From Aquimarina sp. TRL1 (GTDB lineage Bacteria > Bacteroidota > Bacteroidia > Flavobacteriales > Flavobacteriaceae), in assembly GCF_013365535.1 (NCBI RefSeq), contig NZ_CP053590.1:2656501-2720500 (forward strand): a stretch of 64,000 bases of DNA, given 5' to 3'. A program made the translations under genes and the position numbers. Each line of letters begins with the position of its first letter. Within the stretch, counting starts at the first letter, position 1. This document shows, piece after piece, positions 9,376 to 17,439 of this stretch. The notes below the pieces were generated by a model that saw only the letters and a program-made list of their open reading frames with translations, did no database searches and was not told the DNA's origin.

Positions 9376-9795
9376 ATGGAAAAACCTGGAGAAAGATTAG
9401 ATTACGCAAGAAAACAATTAGGACTAACTTATAAAGCTTTAGGTGAAATTGTTGGTATTACAGAATCAGGAATGAGATTGTCCATTGTAAGAAATAAACT
9501 AAAAGAATATCACCTGAATTTGATTTCATCAGAAACAGGAATAAATAAAGAATGGGTACTCACAGGGAAAGGAGATATGCTCAAGAATGATATAGCAGAA
9601 AAAGAAAAACCGCTATTTATCGGTAAGAATAAGCAATTAGAGGTAGGTAAATTTTTAGACGTGTTTTTCCTTTATGAAGAAATAATTTTGCAAGATGAAA
9701 GGTTTAAAAAATATTTGAGTTTGAAAGAACAAAAGGCTGTTATAAAGTATCAACATGAACTGCTTACAAAAGCTCAATTAAAAGAGGGAGAATAA
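9376..9795 (+). CDS. Phage CI-type repressor-like transcriptional regulator
   Basis: 139 residues. The N-terminal domain is a Cro/CI-type helix-turn-helix (RLDYARKQLGLTYKALGEIV, then GITESGMRLSI), followed by GINKEWVLTGKGDM, a hallmark of the CI/XRE repressor families in this phylum. The C-terminus is helical, and no LexA-type Ser-Lys protease is seen, so induction by self-cleavage is unlikely. It is divergent from 8920-9192 and its last 32 nt overlap the convergent gene at 9764-10096. It is probably the regulator of the neighbouring accessory genes; its target is inferred only from the shared TACAAAA sites. Confidence 0.75.
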   Translation: MEKPGERLDYARKQLGLTYKALGEIVGITESGMRLSIVRNKLKEYHLNLISSETGINKEWVLTGKGDMLKNDIAEKEKPLFIGKNKQLEVGKFLDVFFLYEEIILQDERFKKYLSLKEQKAVIKYQHELLTKAQLKEGE

Positions 9796-10096
9796 TGGCT
9801 TTAGTGAAACCATTTATATTTACTTGTTCTATTTTAAATAGTAATTTTTCAATGTTTTGCCGAAGTAATATTTTTTCAAAAAATAGGATTTGAAACTTAC
9901 TGGCTTCCTCTTCTTTTTTCGTCTTTAAGTTTTTGCAATTAATGATTTTTTTATCCTTTTTGCTTAATTCAGAAGTGATTTCTAATAATTCTTCTTCAAG
10001 TTCTATTTGGAGCTTTACTATTTCATCATTTCTGCCAAAACCGTACTCAGAATACGCCTTCTCCAATAATTTATTTATTTCTTTTTTATTAGGCAT
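9764..10096 (-). CDS. Hypothetical coiled-coil protein
   Basis: 110 residues from ATG at 10096 (MPNKKEINKLL), chosen because it begins 1 nt after the stop of the upstream gene; a longer start at 10153 would overlap that gene heavily. The protein is strongly helical with heptad-like stretches (LQIELEEELLEITSELSKKD) and many lysines, consistent with a coiled coil. No family is recognised. It is the last gene of a three-gene overlapping cluster, and its 3' end overlaps the convergent repressor gene by 32 nt, unusual for two unrelated genes. Confidence 0.6.
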   Translation of the reverse strand: MPNKKEINKLLEKAYSEYGFGRNDEIVKLQIELEEELLEITSELSKKDKKIINCKNLKTKKEEEASKFQILFFEKILLRQNIEKLLFKIEQVNINGFTKAIILPLLIELL

Positions 10097-10097
10097 C

Positions 10098-10913
10098 TTA
10101 AAGGATTTTTTCGAATGTTTTATAGATTGATTCATCAAGCTTTTGAGCATCATCTATGACTTCTTCTTTTGAAAGTTTTTTATTAACAGCTTTTTTAGCT
10201 AGAGGAAAGTAATAATTATATCTAAGAGAAGAAACAAGGTTTAACAAAGTAGCAATCTTAGATTTTAAACTAATTCTTTTTAAAAATAGCTCTAAGATAA
10301 CTTTATAGGATAGGAATAATAGGATCGATACTCCTATAGAAATAACGATAAAAGTAAAGATGTATGATGTTTGACTTAGATCAATATCAGGAGTAAAAAT
10401 CCATAATATATAAAATATCGCTGGGATAGCTACTAAGCAAGAAACGATATAAAAAAGGGATTTTACTTGAGTTGGTCTAACGAATACGACACTTATTGTA
10501 AAAATTATTAAAGAACTTAAAAATAAAGAAAAAACAATTCCAAATTGACTAATAAATACCTTGAACGATGTAAATCTAAAGTAACTAATTTCCTTCTTGG
10601 TCGAATTAAGCTTTTCAAAAGTATTTATTACTTGTAATTGTTTTTCTTCATGTAATTTTGAAAGTTTCCTACTTTCTTTAATAAACTCATTACTGGTCAG
10701 GTTACCTTTCTCATAATTATCAATAAGTTGATATGTGTCATTTATAATTTTAGTCCTTTCTCTTTTTTGTTTTTTAAAATCGTTTCTTATTGATGTTATT
10801 TGACTAGAGTCATTAAAAAATAAACTAGCTAAAGGAGCATTAAATGATATGAACGCAACAATAGCTAGTAAGAATAAAACAATTTTATATTTTTTAGTCG
10901 ACAGTGTCTTCAT
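10098..10913 (-). CDS. Four-TM protein with a coiled-coil loop
   Basis: 271 residues from ATG at 10913 (MKTLSTKKYKIVLF); a start at 11015 is less likely because it would lie inside the upstream lipoprotein gene. One N-terminal membrane segment (about 10-28) is followed by a charged helical, probably coiled-coil loop (about 40-108), then three closely spaced membrane segments (about 117-200) and a basic cytoplasmic tail. This layout resembles a sensor or transducer with an extracytoplasmic loop, but no catalytic domain is seen. The start overlaps the lipoprotein gene by 20 nt, so coupled expression is likely. Confidence 0.65.
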   Translation of the reverse strand: MKTLSTKKYKIVLFLLAIVAFISFNAPLASLFFNDSSQITSIRNDFKKQKRERTKIINDTYQLIDNYEKGNLTSNEFIKESRKLSKLHEEKQLQVINTFEKLNSTKKEISYFRFTSFKVFISQFGIVFSLFLSSLIIFTISVVFVRPTQVKSLFYIVSCLVAIPAIFYILWIFTPDIDLSQTSYIFTFIVISIGVSILLFLSYKVILELFLKRISLKSKIATLLNLVSSLRYNYYFPLAKKAVNKKLSKEEVIDDAQKLDESIYKTFEKIL

Positions 10914-11073
10914 CTCCTCCTGAGCCACTCCCTGGTGAAATGATTTCATCTTTCTCTGTTGCCTTTTGCTCTCTTTTGTCAAAGCCTGTCTCATCGTTAA
11001 TATCTTGTGTTTCACAACTTGTTATAGAAAGAAGTACACTAAATAATCCGAATAGAATGATAATTTTTTTCAT
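10894..11073 (-). CDS. Small acidic lipoprotein
   Basis: 59 residues from ATG at 11073 (MKKIIILFG). Lipoprotein signal peptide with lipobox ITSC, so the mature protein is only about 40 residues: charged, then a flexible glycine-serine-aspartate end (SPGSGSGGDEDTVD). An upstream ATG at 11115 would put extra residues in front of a perfect signal peptide and is rejected. It overlaps the next gene by 20 nt. The mature part is too short for an enzyme; it could be a periplasmic partner or ligand of the four-TM protein. Confidence 0.65.
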   Translation of the reverse strand: MKKIIILFGLFSVLLSITSCETQDINDETGFDKREQKATEKDEIISPGSGSGGDEDTVD

Positions 11074-11500
11074 CTTGATATTGTATTTTAAAAAATATGA
11101 CTTTCTAAAATACAATTAAAACAGGAGAAATTCCTGCCAAAACGAAACTATAATTCTGTTATAGAACCTACTAAGCAATAATTATTTTGCGGAATTATAA
11201 TCGCTGGGGAAAAAAGTAATGTTTGCTTATATCTCTAACTACCGATTTTAATAAAACTTCTTACAATTCAAATATAAGTGATCAGCACCTTTTAATGTTT
11301 GCGGTAATGCCGTAAAAAAAATACGTGGTCATTTGGTGACCATAGTAACCTCTTTTTTATCAGTACTTTGAGTGCTAAAAAACCATAATAAATATGTTAA
11401 AATTAGTGTTAAACAACCTAAAATCAGCACTTTTACACAGAGTGTTTTATATGTTAAAGTCTGCTAAAAAATCTTAAAAGGGCAATTCAGAGAAGAAAAA
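11074..11500. other. Intergenic region
   Basis: 427 nt upstream of the lipoprotein cluster and downstream of the small gene at 11501. It should contain the promoter of the 11073-9764 cluster. I see no ORF worth naming; a weak hairpin around agtactttgagtgct (11365-11382) is too short to call. Confidence 0.4.
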
Positions 11501-11713
11501 TCAAATCCATTTATCTGGATTATTTTTGATAAATGCTGTTTTTTCTTTTCCATACATAGCTAATAATTGTTCCTCCGTATAATCTTCCAGGAGCTTACCA
11601 CACTTAGTATATATTTTTGTGTTTATACCAGAGTTAGAAATAGTTTTATTGGATAATAGCTTTTTAATAAAAGTAAGCATTAGGTAATTAGATGTTTTTT
11701 TATGATTCGCCAT
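11501..11713 (-). CDS. Small hypothetical protein
   Basis: 70 residues from ATG at 11713 (MANHKKTSNYLML); a second ATG lies 6 nt upstream. It is basic at the N-terminus and helical, with no membrane segment or signal peptide and no recognised motif. It stands alone on the minus strand. A perfect 20-bp palindrome (11774-11793) lies 61-80 nt upstream of its start, where an operator would be expected. It could be a small cytoplasmic regulator or a spurious ORF. Confidence 0.4.
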   Translation of the reverse strand: MANHKKTSNYLMLTFIKKLLSNKTISNSGINTKIYTKCGKLLEDYTEEQLLAMYGKEKTAFIKNNPDKWI

Positions 11714-11773
11714 AAGCATGAAAATACAATATAGAAATAGCTTTTAAATATATAGGAAAATTTGGTTTAACTA

Positions 11774-11793
11774 TTTTGTATTATAATACAAAA
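11774..11793. promoter_or_regulatory. Perfect 20-bp palindrome, candidate operator
   Basis: Two exact inverted halves, TTTTGTATTA and TAATACAAAA. The half-site ATACAAAA also occurs in the 9338 copy of the sites in front of the CI-like repressor. It lies between the divergent genes at 11501-11713 and 11949, so a dimeric regulator bound here could control either, including the type VI cassette. AT-rich sequence makes short matches cheap, but a perfect 20-bp palindrome is less common. Confidence 0.45.
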
Positions 11794-11948
11794 GATGTAA
11801 TTTTTCCATTTTGTCCTTCTTTTAACTAGTAAAAACCTTTATATAATTCTGTATTTTAGTTATTTACCTGTTAAAAGTCTGCGGTTTGCCCACAATGTTT
11901 TTGTTTGTATACTTAGTAACTTTACTATTCACACAAAACCTCTAACTT

Positions 11949-12668
11949 ATGACTATACAGGGCAAACTTCTCCTGGAGGGAGAAGCGTATACGATCATTA
12001 ACTACACTACAGAAATAACCCAGCAATGCGACTATAACGGGCGACCATTTTCTAAACCAAACTGGAAAATACACGATATAGTACTACGAACTAATAAACG
12101 CAATGATCATTTTTTTGAATGGGCAGTTACTCCATTAATGACGAAACATTGTGAAATTATATTTTCTTCTGCGGACGGAATAAGCAGAAGCAGTACTTAT
12201 AAATTATTCGATGTGCATTGTTTATTTTATAATTTGGAATTCGATGCCAATAACACCTCTTCTATTTTATATCGCTTAAAGTTATCAGCTGCCACTACTT
12301 TCTTTAATGGAGTGCTTATGCTGACAAAACCTTGGGCTAAAACAGACCCGCATGTAACTACTACGAAAAAAATTACAGAAGAGGAAGAGGCAGCTTTAAT
12401 AGACTACTATCTGACAGATGAAACAAACAAACGCTTAACGAGTGCAGAGATAGGCGATACGGTGTATTTAACCATCCAAACTAAGAATCTTATAGGCGAA
12501 CTCCTTTCTATTGATTTACACAATCCTAATGTTGATTTCAAGTATGAGGGAAAATTAGTAGAAAATGATGTTCTAAAAAACATTCAGGTGCAAGCAGCAA
12601 TACAGAGGATAGCTTTGGAAGTATTGCCAGAGAGTAGTGATATAGAAACGCAACAAATGGTATTTTGA
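11949..12668 (+). CDS. tssD: Extended TssD (Hcp-like) type VI secretion tube protein
   Basis: 239 residues. The first ~135 follow the Bacteroidota TssD pattern: a small beta barrel opening LLLEGEAYTIINYTTEI, then NGRPFSKP, FFEWAV, the segment DVHCLFYNLEFDAN and FFNGVLML. Classic TssD proteins are about 130 residues; here a further ~100 form a second domain (LTDETNKRLTSAEIGDTVYL, then LTIQTKNLIGELL), so this is an 'evolved' tube protein carrying an adaptor. No other type VI genes lie in the window, so it is an orphan cassette meant to load cargo onto an apparatus encoded elsewhere. The likely effector starts within 2 nt of its stop. Confidence 0.8.
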   Translation: MTIQGKLLLEGEAYTIINYTTEITQQCDYNGRPFSKPNWKIHDIVLRTNKRNDHFFEWAVTPLMTKHCEIIFSSADGISRSSTYKLFDVHCLFYNLEFDANNTSSILYRLKLSAATTFFNGVLMLTKPWAKTDPHVTTTKKITEEEEAALIDYYLTDETNKRLTSAEIGDTVYLTIQTKNLIGELLSIDLHNPNVDFKYEGKLVENDVLKNIQVQAAIQRIALEVLPESSDIETQQMVF

Positions 12669-12670
12669 AA

Positions 12671-13609
12671 ATGGGTAGAAATGAATTTAAATTAAATATC
12701 GCAGGTTTTTCCAGATCGTTAGAACTGAAAATAAAAGAGCAAGAATGCAAGATTCCTTCTCTATTACTCGTTAGTAGAGTTTGTATAGAGAACTGTATAT
12801 GGACAAGTGAAGATACAGAAATAACTAAAACAGTAGATAAAAAAAAGGATGGATTTATACACCCCTGGGTTATCAAATCGCTGAAGTTGTTTTTAAAGAC
12901 ACCCGAAGGACAAGAAGTGTTTGGGTTGTTCTTAAATGAAGGAGACTCCATCGTTTTAGATAATGATAAGGTGTTTACGGCAACTTGCCGTGGAGATTTT
13001 TATGACATTCACGCCTTGCATTTTATAGAAATGAGTGATATGAAAGGAGGTGCTTTAGCGAGTACCATAACTCAATTTCATCAGCGTTGCCCCAGAAAAA
13101 TAGAGGCGTATAAGTGGCATGCTGAAAGATCTGTGCGAACATTTTGGATTGTAAGTAATAAAGAGAGAATAAAGAACAGTCCTAAGAATTTCTATCTAAA
13201 AGTAATTATTAAAGTTTATATAAGAAACTATATAGAAGCTGCAAAGGAAGAGAAATGGGATGAAGAGCGAGTAATTGCACAGATGTGTCATTCTATAGGA
13301 CATGAGTTTTTTATTCATGCATGGAAAAACGCGATACCAGCTATGAAAGCTTGGTGCAATAATGATCTTGATTCATGTTTTGATATATTCCAAAGAGATA
13401 CGGGATATAAAGGTAAACATGACCATGCAGCATATGCACAAGATATAAGTGATGAGGGGCTTCGCAAAATGAAATCTTTCCAGGAGAGTTTACGAGGTCT
13501 CATTGGAGATAAATTGTATAGAAGTGTAGTTACGGATCATGATAAAAAATATAAGGCATTGAAAAATGTAGTAATACCTAAAGGAAGTCAAATAAATACT
13601 GAGTACTGA
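12671..13609 (+). CDS. Putative type VI secretion effector with HExxxH motif
   Basis: 312 residues from ATG at 12671, 2 nt after the tssD stop; a TTG at 12665 would overlap it by 4 nt. The N-terminal ~110 residues may be an adaptor (TPEGQEVFGLFLNEGDSIVL). The C-terminal part contains SIGHEFFIHAWK, an H-E-x-x-x-H arrangement, and downstream GKHDHAAY, giving further potential metal ligands. I recall similar HE-x-x-G-H-A stretches in predicted metallopeptidase toxin domains of Bacteroidota RHS proteins; that link is from memory and unproven. No signal peptide, as expected for type VI cargo. The adjacent lipoprotein suggests the toxin acts in the periplasm. Confidence 0.6.
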   Translation: MGRNEFKLNIAGFSRSLELKIKEQECKIPSLLLVSRVCIENCIWTSEDTEITKTVDKKKDGFIHPWVIKSLKLFLKTPEGQEVFGLFLNEGDSIVLDNDKVFTATCRGDFYDIHALHFIEMSDMKGGALASTITQFHQRCPRKIEAYKWHAERSVRTFWIVSNKERIKNSPKNFYLKVIIKVYIRNYIEAAKEEKWDEERVIAQMCHSIGHEFFIHAWKNAIPAMKAWCNNDLDSCFDIFQRDTGYKGKHDHAAYAQDISDEGLRKMKSFQESLRGLIGDKLYRSVVTDHDKKYKALKNVVIPKGSQINTEY

Positions 13610-14187
13610 TGAAATGGTATTGTATATTTATATGTCTTATCTGTGTTTCTTGTCATCAATATGATAAGGATAAAGATGTGCAACAAATTTTAGGATTTAT
13701 TGAAGAGGATTTTTATAAAAAACATGCAGAGGAGAGACTCCTTAATAATAAGCTGATGATTCCGCCAGATTCTCTGTGGTGGGAAAAGAATAATGGAATA
13801 ACCAGAGATGGAGGAGATCCGATTGAAGAATTAACCTATTTAGACGAAAAGGACTTGGATTACTTGATAAAACAAAGAGCTGCTGTAGAAAACAATGAAC
13901 CGATACGATATTATCCATATAAAAACAAGATTACCAGAGAAGCTTTGATTGATTTAGCTCCGTATAAAAAAGCGTATGAGGAGTTTTCCAGAGAATGGTG
14001 GCGGGCAATAAAAAATGATCGAAAAAAAGAATGGGTTGTTTGTTATTCTTACCCTGTTTTTAATAAAAAGCATACGATTGGGTTTGTTATATCATATGTA
14101 ATTTCACAGGAAGGTTTTCACGGAGAAAATGATCGAAGAATGATGATTTTTCTTAAAGAAGAGGGGAAGTGGAAAAATGTGTGGTAA
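13609..14187 (+). CDS. Lipoprotein, probable immunity protein of the type VI cassette
   Basis: 192 residues. Short signal peptide with a lipobox-like end (ICVSC, Cys15), then a charged, aromatic-rich soluble domain. The start overlaps the effector stop by one base (TGATG), the tight coupling usual for toxin-immunity pairs. No family is recognised. If it is the immunity protein, its periplasmic or membrane location implies the effector acts outside the cytoplasm, for example on peptidoglycan or envelope proteins. Function is inferred only from position and lipidation. Confidence 0.6.
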   Translation: MKWYCIFICLICVSCHQYDKDKDVQQILGFIEEDFYKKHAEERLLNNKLMIPPDSLWWEKNNGITRDGGDPIEELTYLDEKDLDYLIKQRAAVENNEPIRYYPYKNKITREALIDLAPYKKAYEEFSREWWRAIKNDRKKEWVVCYSYPVFNKKHTIGFVISYVISQEGFHGENDRRMMIFLKEEGKWKNVW

Positions 14188-14562
14188 GATCAGGAATAGG
14201 ATAAAATTGTAATAGTTAATATGTAATAGTTAATCTAAACTACAATTCATCTGAAATTTGGAAAATCAATAACTCTTTTCCCTCTGTTTTTAGAGGTTAC
14301 CCTTATTTCTTTTTTTTGAATCCTTAATAAGAAACAAATCACTGTTTTTTCAATTAATTACCATTTAAGAGACACTTTGTTTTAAAATAGCTATGTAGAT
14401 AGCAGAGCAGATTATTATAAGAAGCCTAAAAATGTTAGAGCCATGGCATAGGTCATTTTAATGGGAATTACTAATTATTTAAAACTGGAATTATAAAGGA
14501 TTTTTTTGTTGAGATTGTGAAAAATTTAAAAGATTTATTTCTACTACTATATAAAACACTAG
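14188..14562. other. Intergenic region containing an IS-end relic
   Basis: 375 nt between the type VI cassette and the 3' end of the STAND operon. It contains a tandem GTAATAGTTAAT (14208-14235), the IS-end relic at 14345-14405, and nothing else I can name. Confidence 0.6.
14345..14405 (-). repeat. Solo IS end, inverted copy of 19778-19838
   Basis: The reverse complement of this 61-bp segment matches 19778-19838 with two clear mismatches plus one near the inner edge (core CTATCTACATAGC, then ATTTTAAAACAAAGTGT). Weaker similarity continues about 15 bp further inward. At 19778 the sequence is the outer end of a complete IS, so this is a relic of a second copy. The outer ends of both copies face the STAND operon, as in a composite transposon. 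Confidence 0.8.
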
Positions 14563-17424
14563 TTAAGACTCGTAAGCCTTAAATAGTTTAATCTTTTCTT
14601 TCATTAGAGTTTCTTTTTCTTCTAAATTTAGGTATCTATATAAATTTCTAGAAATCTCATACATTGTAAGTAAATAGCTACTATTATTTAATCCCATATC
14701 TTCTAAAATTTTAATTCCTTTTTCTTGGTGGTCTATTGCTTTAATAAATTCATCTGTCGTAAGGAATAAATTAGACAATTCATTATGGTAAGCAGCTAAA
14801 TAGAAATCATTTCGTTGGTTTTTATTTAAAGACTCATGTAATTTTATCCCCTCCCTTAAAAATTTAATAGCTTTTTCATAATCGCCTACAAGTGAATATG
14901 ATTTTGATAATATTCGATATTCTATGCTTAATTGTTGATCGTCATAAAGCTGGTACTGCTTTCTTATTTTTTGAACTTTTTTAAAATTCTCAGCCATTTT
15001 TGGTAAATCATTGTCAAGGAGATAGATATTTGATAAGTTATTTAAGGTAACTATTCTATATCCTGAAATGCTTTTATCATTATCAACATAAGATTCTAGC
15101 GCTTTTTCAAAATATAAAATAGCCAAATCTTTTTCATCATTTTCTGCATAACAAAGTCCTAAGTTATTATAAATTACTCCTAAGTTGTTTTTATTTAAAG
15201 GTGTATATTTTGATGCCCTATTTGCTAAATCGATCAACTTATTTAAGTTGCTCTTTGCCCCTGTATAAAAGCGTTTAGCATAAAGAAATTCGTTCTCTAA
15301 CAACAAAAGAGGTTGATATATACTTTGCCTATATTCCTCTTTTATAGAATCAAGAATAGATTCAGCATATCTTAAAAATCTGAAAGAGTTTTGAGGCTCA
15401 TTGTAACCCTCTTCAATTCTCCTGATAAGCCAATTGATGGAAAACATATTTGAAATAAATGGACTTATTCCTTCTCTTTGTTTATAGATAATTACTTCCC
15501 TTATAATCTTGTGAATATCAAACTTTTTTCTATCCTCACTTACGACCAAAATTCCTTTTTTATCTAGTGAATTAAGTATGTTAATTATTTCAACTTTATT
15601 CTTTTCGTAAAAATCTTTACCGTTAATTAGAATTAAATCCTCAATTATTATATTGTTTGAAGGTAGAAGTGCTAAAAAGTCAAGATAATTTTTCTCATTA
15701 CTTTTAAGATTCGGCAAACTAAATTTTTCTAATAAATAACTAAATATTTTAATAGGCTCGTCTTCACTAGCAATATCTATATCTATCTTAAATTTTGTTT
15801 GATTTAGGCTTTGTTCCGAATATGATTCTAAAAAAGATTCTAGAGTTAAATCAAAACTATTGTGGATTGTTTTAGCTATTAATTCTACGACTAAAATATT
15901 ATAACCCACTAGGCTAAATAACTTTTTCAGCAATTCATCACTTGATTCTGCTGTGCAATTCTTCAAATATATTTTCTTCAAATTAGAAAAAGTAATCTTA
16001 GGTAGCTTTGTATTGGGAATTGTCTTAAGGTTAGTGCGAGTTAATATGAGTTTTTCCCAATTTTTAGAAAGTCCTAAGTTTTGAAGTTCACTTATCTCAT
16101 TCACTGAATTTTGGATATCTAGAATGAGCAAATTAATTCCATCTAATGCATTTAGTTTGCTCAAAATGAGTTTAAAAACCTCGCTATCATTTTCATTATT
16201 AGCTGCCTTTATTTCTTGCAAATTCTGTCTTAAAGCGCTATCTAATATGAATGAAGATTGAATAGAACCTTCAACACCAAGCCATATAATGTGATTATAT
16301 TTTTCATAATATGCTGACAAAAACTTCTTACCAAAAGTAGTTTTCCCCATACCTCCAGGAGCGCTAATTGAGAGTGTTTTTTTATCATTTAGACTTAAGC
16401 TAACCTCATCTAAAAAGTTATCCCAATCAAAAACCTCAATAGATGAAAAATCTGGAAGAATATTTAATTCTTTGATTTCAATATCTCTTTTTGATTTAAG
16501 ATTCTCTTTTAAAGTTTTTATTTCCTCAAATTGAAGGTCTTGTGTTTTGCGTATTTCATTGACACTTAATTTTAAAGACTCTATTTCAATATTTAGAAGT
16601 TTGGTAAATCTTTTATCTATTAGTTCGGTAATTTCATCATTTGTACGACTTAGAATTTGATCAATAAAATCGTTAGTCAAAAATCTGTCAGCCTTAACCT
16701 TTCTTTGAGACGCTCGATAAATTTCTGACAATAAAGAACTAAATAATAAGTGTCTTGGAATTTTTCCAAATTTTGAATTTTCAAGCAGCTCATAAATTTC
16801 GTTTGTAATTGAGTCAATAGCGTCTTCTGGAAGTTTGCTTTTAAAATCCCAATTGATACTTTTTACAAATGATTCGGTGCTATTACTATTTATTTCTTCA
16901 ATTATTGATTCATAAGCAATTTTAACTTCGTCTTTTTTATCACTAGTAACTACTTTTGAAAGTAGTTTGTTCTTTCTTATTTTGAATTCCTTACTAAGAA
17001 TAGTCTCAATTTTATTAGTGCAAAGTGTAAGAAGTTCACCATCCCTTAAAGGATGTTCTTGAACCCATCTCAATAAAAGTTTTTCTTTAGTAGATATTTT
17101 TGTGTTGGTAGTAAAATGAAATGATGTTTTTTCATTTAAATTTAAATGTTTCAAATACAATAAGTAAAAGTTAAATAATGCTTTTTTTACTTCTGTAGAA
17201 TGTAAACTAAATGAAGAAGTATAACACTTAACTTGAGTAAAAATAAGTTCTTCTCCTATCTCTTTAATATCGTCGTCAACTTCTGTAGCCGTGGCAAGAT
17301 CTTTATTGTTTATATAATTATTAATCCACTTTTTTAATACAACTAAATATTGATAATAGAAACCGCGATTAGTAGCAATCGCATCTGTATTTACTTCAAA
17401 TATTTTAATAATTTCTTTATTCAT
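14563..17424 (-). CDS. STAND NTPase with DUF4297/Cap4-like nuclease domain and TPR repeats, candidate antiphage protein
   Basis: 953 residues. N-terminus: GFYYQYLVVL, then EVDDD (48-52) and QVK (64-66), the layout of the DUF4297/Cap4 PD-(D/E)xK nuclease fold. Centre: a STAND/NB-ARC ATPase with Walker A APGGMGKTTFGKK (about 353-365), a Walker B-like NLLILDIQ and a sensor-like LILTRTN. C-terminus: winged-helix region, then TPR-like repeats from about 690 (VIYNNLGLCYAENDEKDLAI). Known antiphage STAND proteins (Avs type) share nuclease-ATPase-repeat order: the repeats sense a phage protein and the nuclease cuts DNA. It is the second gene of an operon, 15 nt after an unknown gene. Nuclease activity and the trigger are inferred. 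Confidence 0.8.
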   Translation of the reverse strand: MNKEIIKIFEVNTDAIATNRGFYYQYLVVLKKWINNYINNKDLATATEVDDDIKEIGEELIFTQVKCYTSSFSLHSTEVKKALFNFYLLYLKHLNLNEKTSFHFTTNTKISTKEKLLLRWVQEHPLRDGELLTLCTNKIETILSKEFKIRKNKLLSKVVTSDKKDEVKIAYESIIEEINSNSTESFVKSINWDFKSKLPEDAIDSITNEIYELLENSKFGKIPRHLLFSSLLSEIYRASQRKVKADRFLTNDFIDQILSRTNDEITELIDKRFTKLLNIEIESLKLSVNEIRKTQDLQFEEIKTLKENLKSKRDIEIKELNILPDFSSIEVFDWDNFLDEVSLSLNDKKTLSISAPGGMGKTTFGKKFLSAYYEKYNHIIWLGVEGSIQSSFILDSALRQNLQEIKAANNENDSEVFKLILSKLNALDGINLLILDIQNSVNEISELQNLGLSKNWEKLILTRTNLKTIPNTKLPKITFSNLKKIYLKNCTAESSDELLKKLFSLVGYNILVVELIAKTIHNSFDLTLESFLESYSEQSLNQTKFKIDIDIASEDEPIKIFSYLLEKFSLPNLKSNEKNYLDFLALLPSNNIIIEDLILINGKDFYEKNKVEIINILNSLDKKGILVVSEDRKKFDIHKIIREVIIYKQREGISPFISNMFSINWLIRRIEEGYNEPQNSFRFLRYAESILDSIKEEYRQSIYQPLLLLENEFLYAKRFYTGAKSNLNKLIDLANRASKYTPLNKNNLGVIYNNLGLCYAENDEKDLAILYFEKALESYVDNDKSISGYRIVTLNNLSNIYLLDNDLPKMAENFKKVQKIRKQYQLYDDQQLSIEYRILSKSYSLVGDYEKAIKFLREGIKLHESLNKNQRNDFYLAAYHNELSNLFLTTDEFIKAIDHQEKGIKILEDMGLNNSSYLLTMYEISRNLYRYLNLEEKETLMKEKIKLFKAYES

Positions 17425-17439
17425 ATTAAATTTCGAAAT

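Noticed and set aside
10914..11015. Extended start of the four-TM protein at 11015
   Set aside because: It would place 34 extra charged residues in front of a good membrane segment and lie inside the lipoprotein gene.
12665..12670. TTG start of the effector overlapping tssD
   Set aside because: An ATG lies 6 nt later and is preferred; kept only as an alternative.
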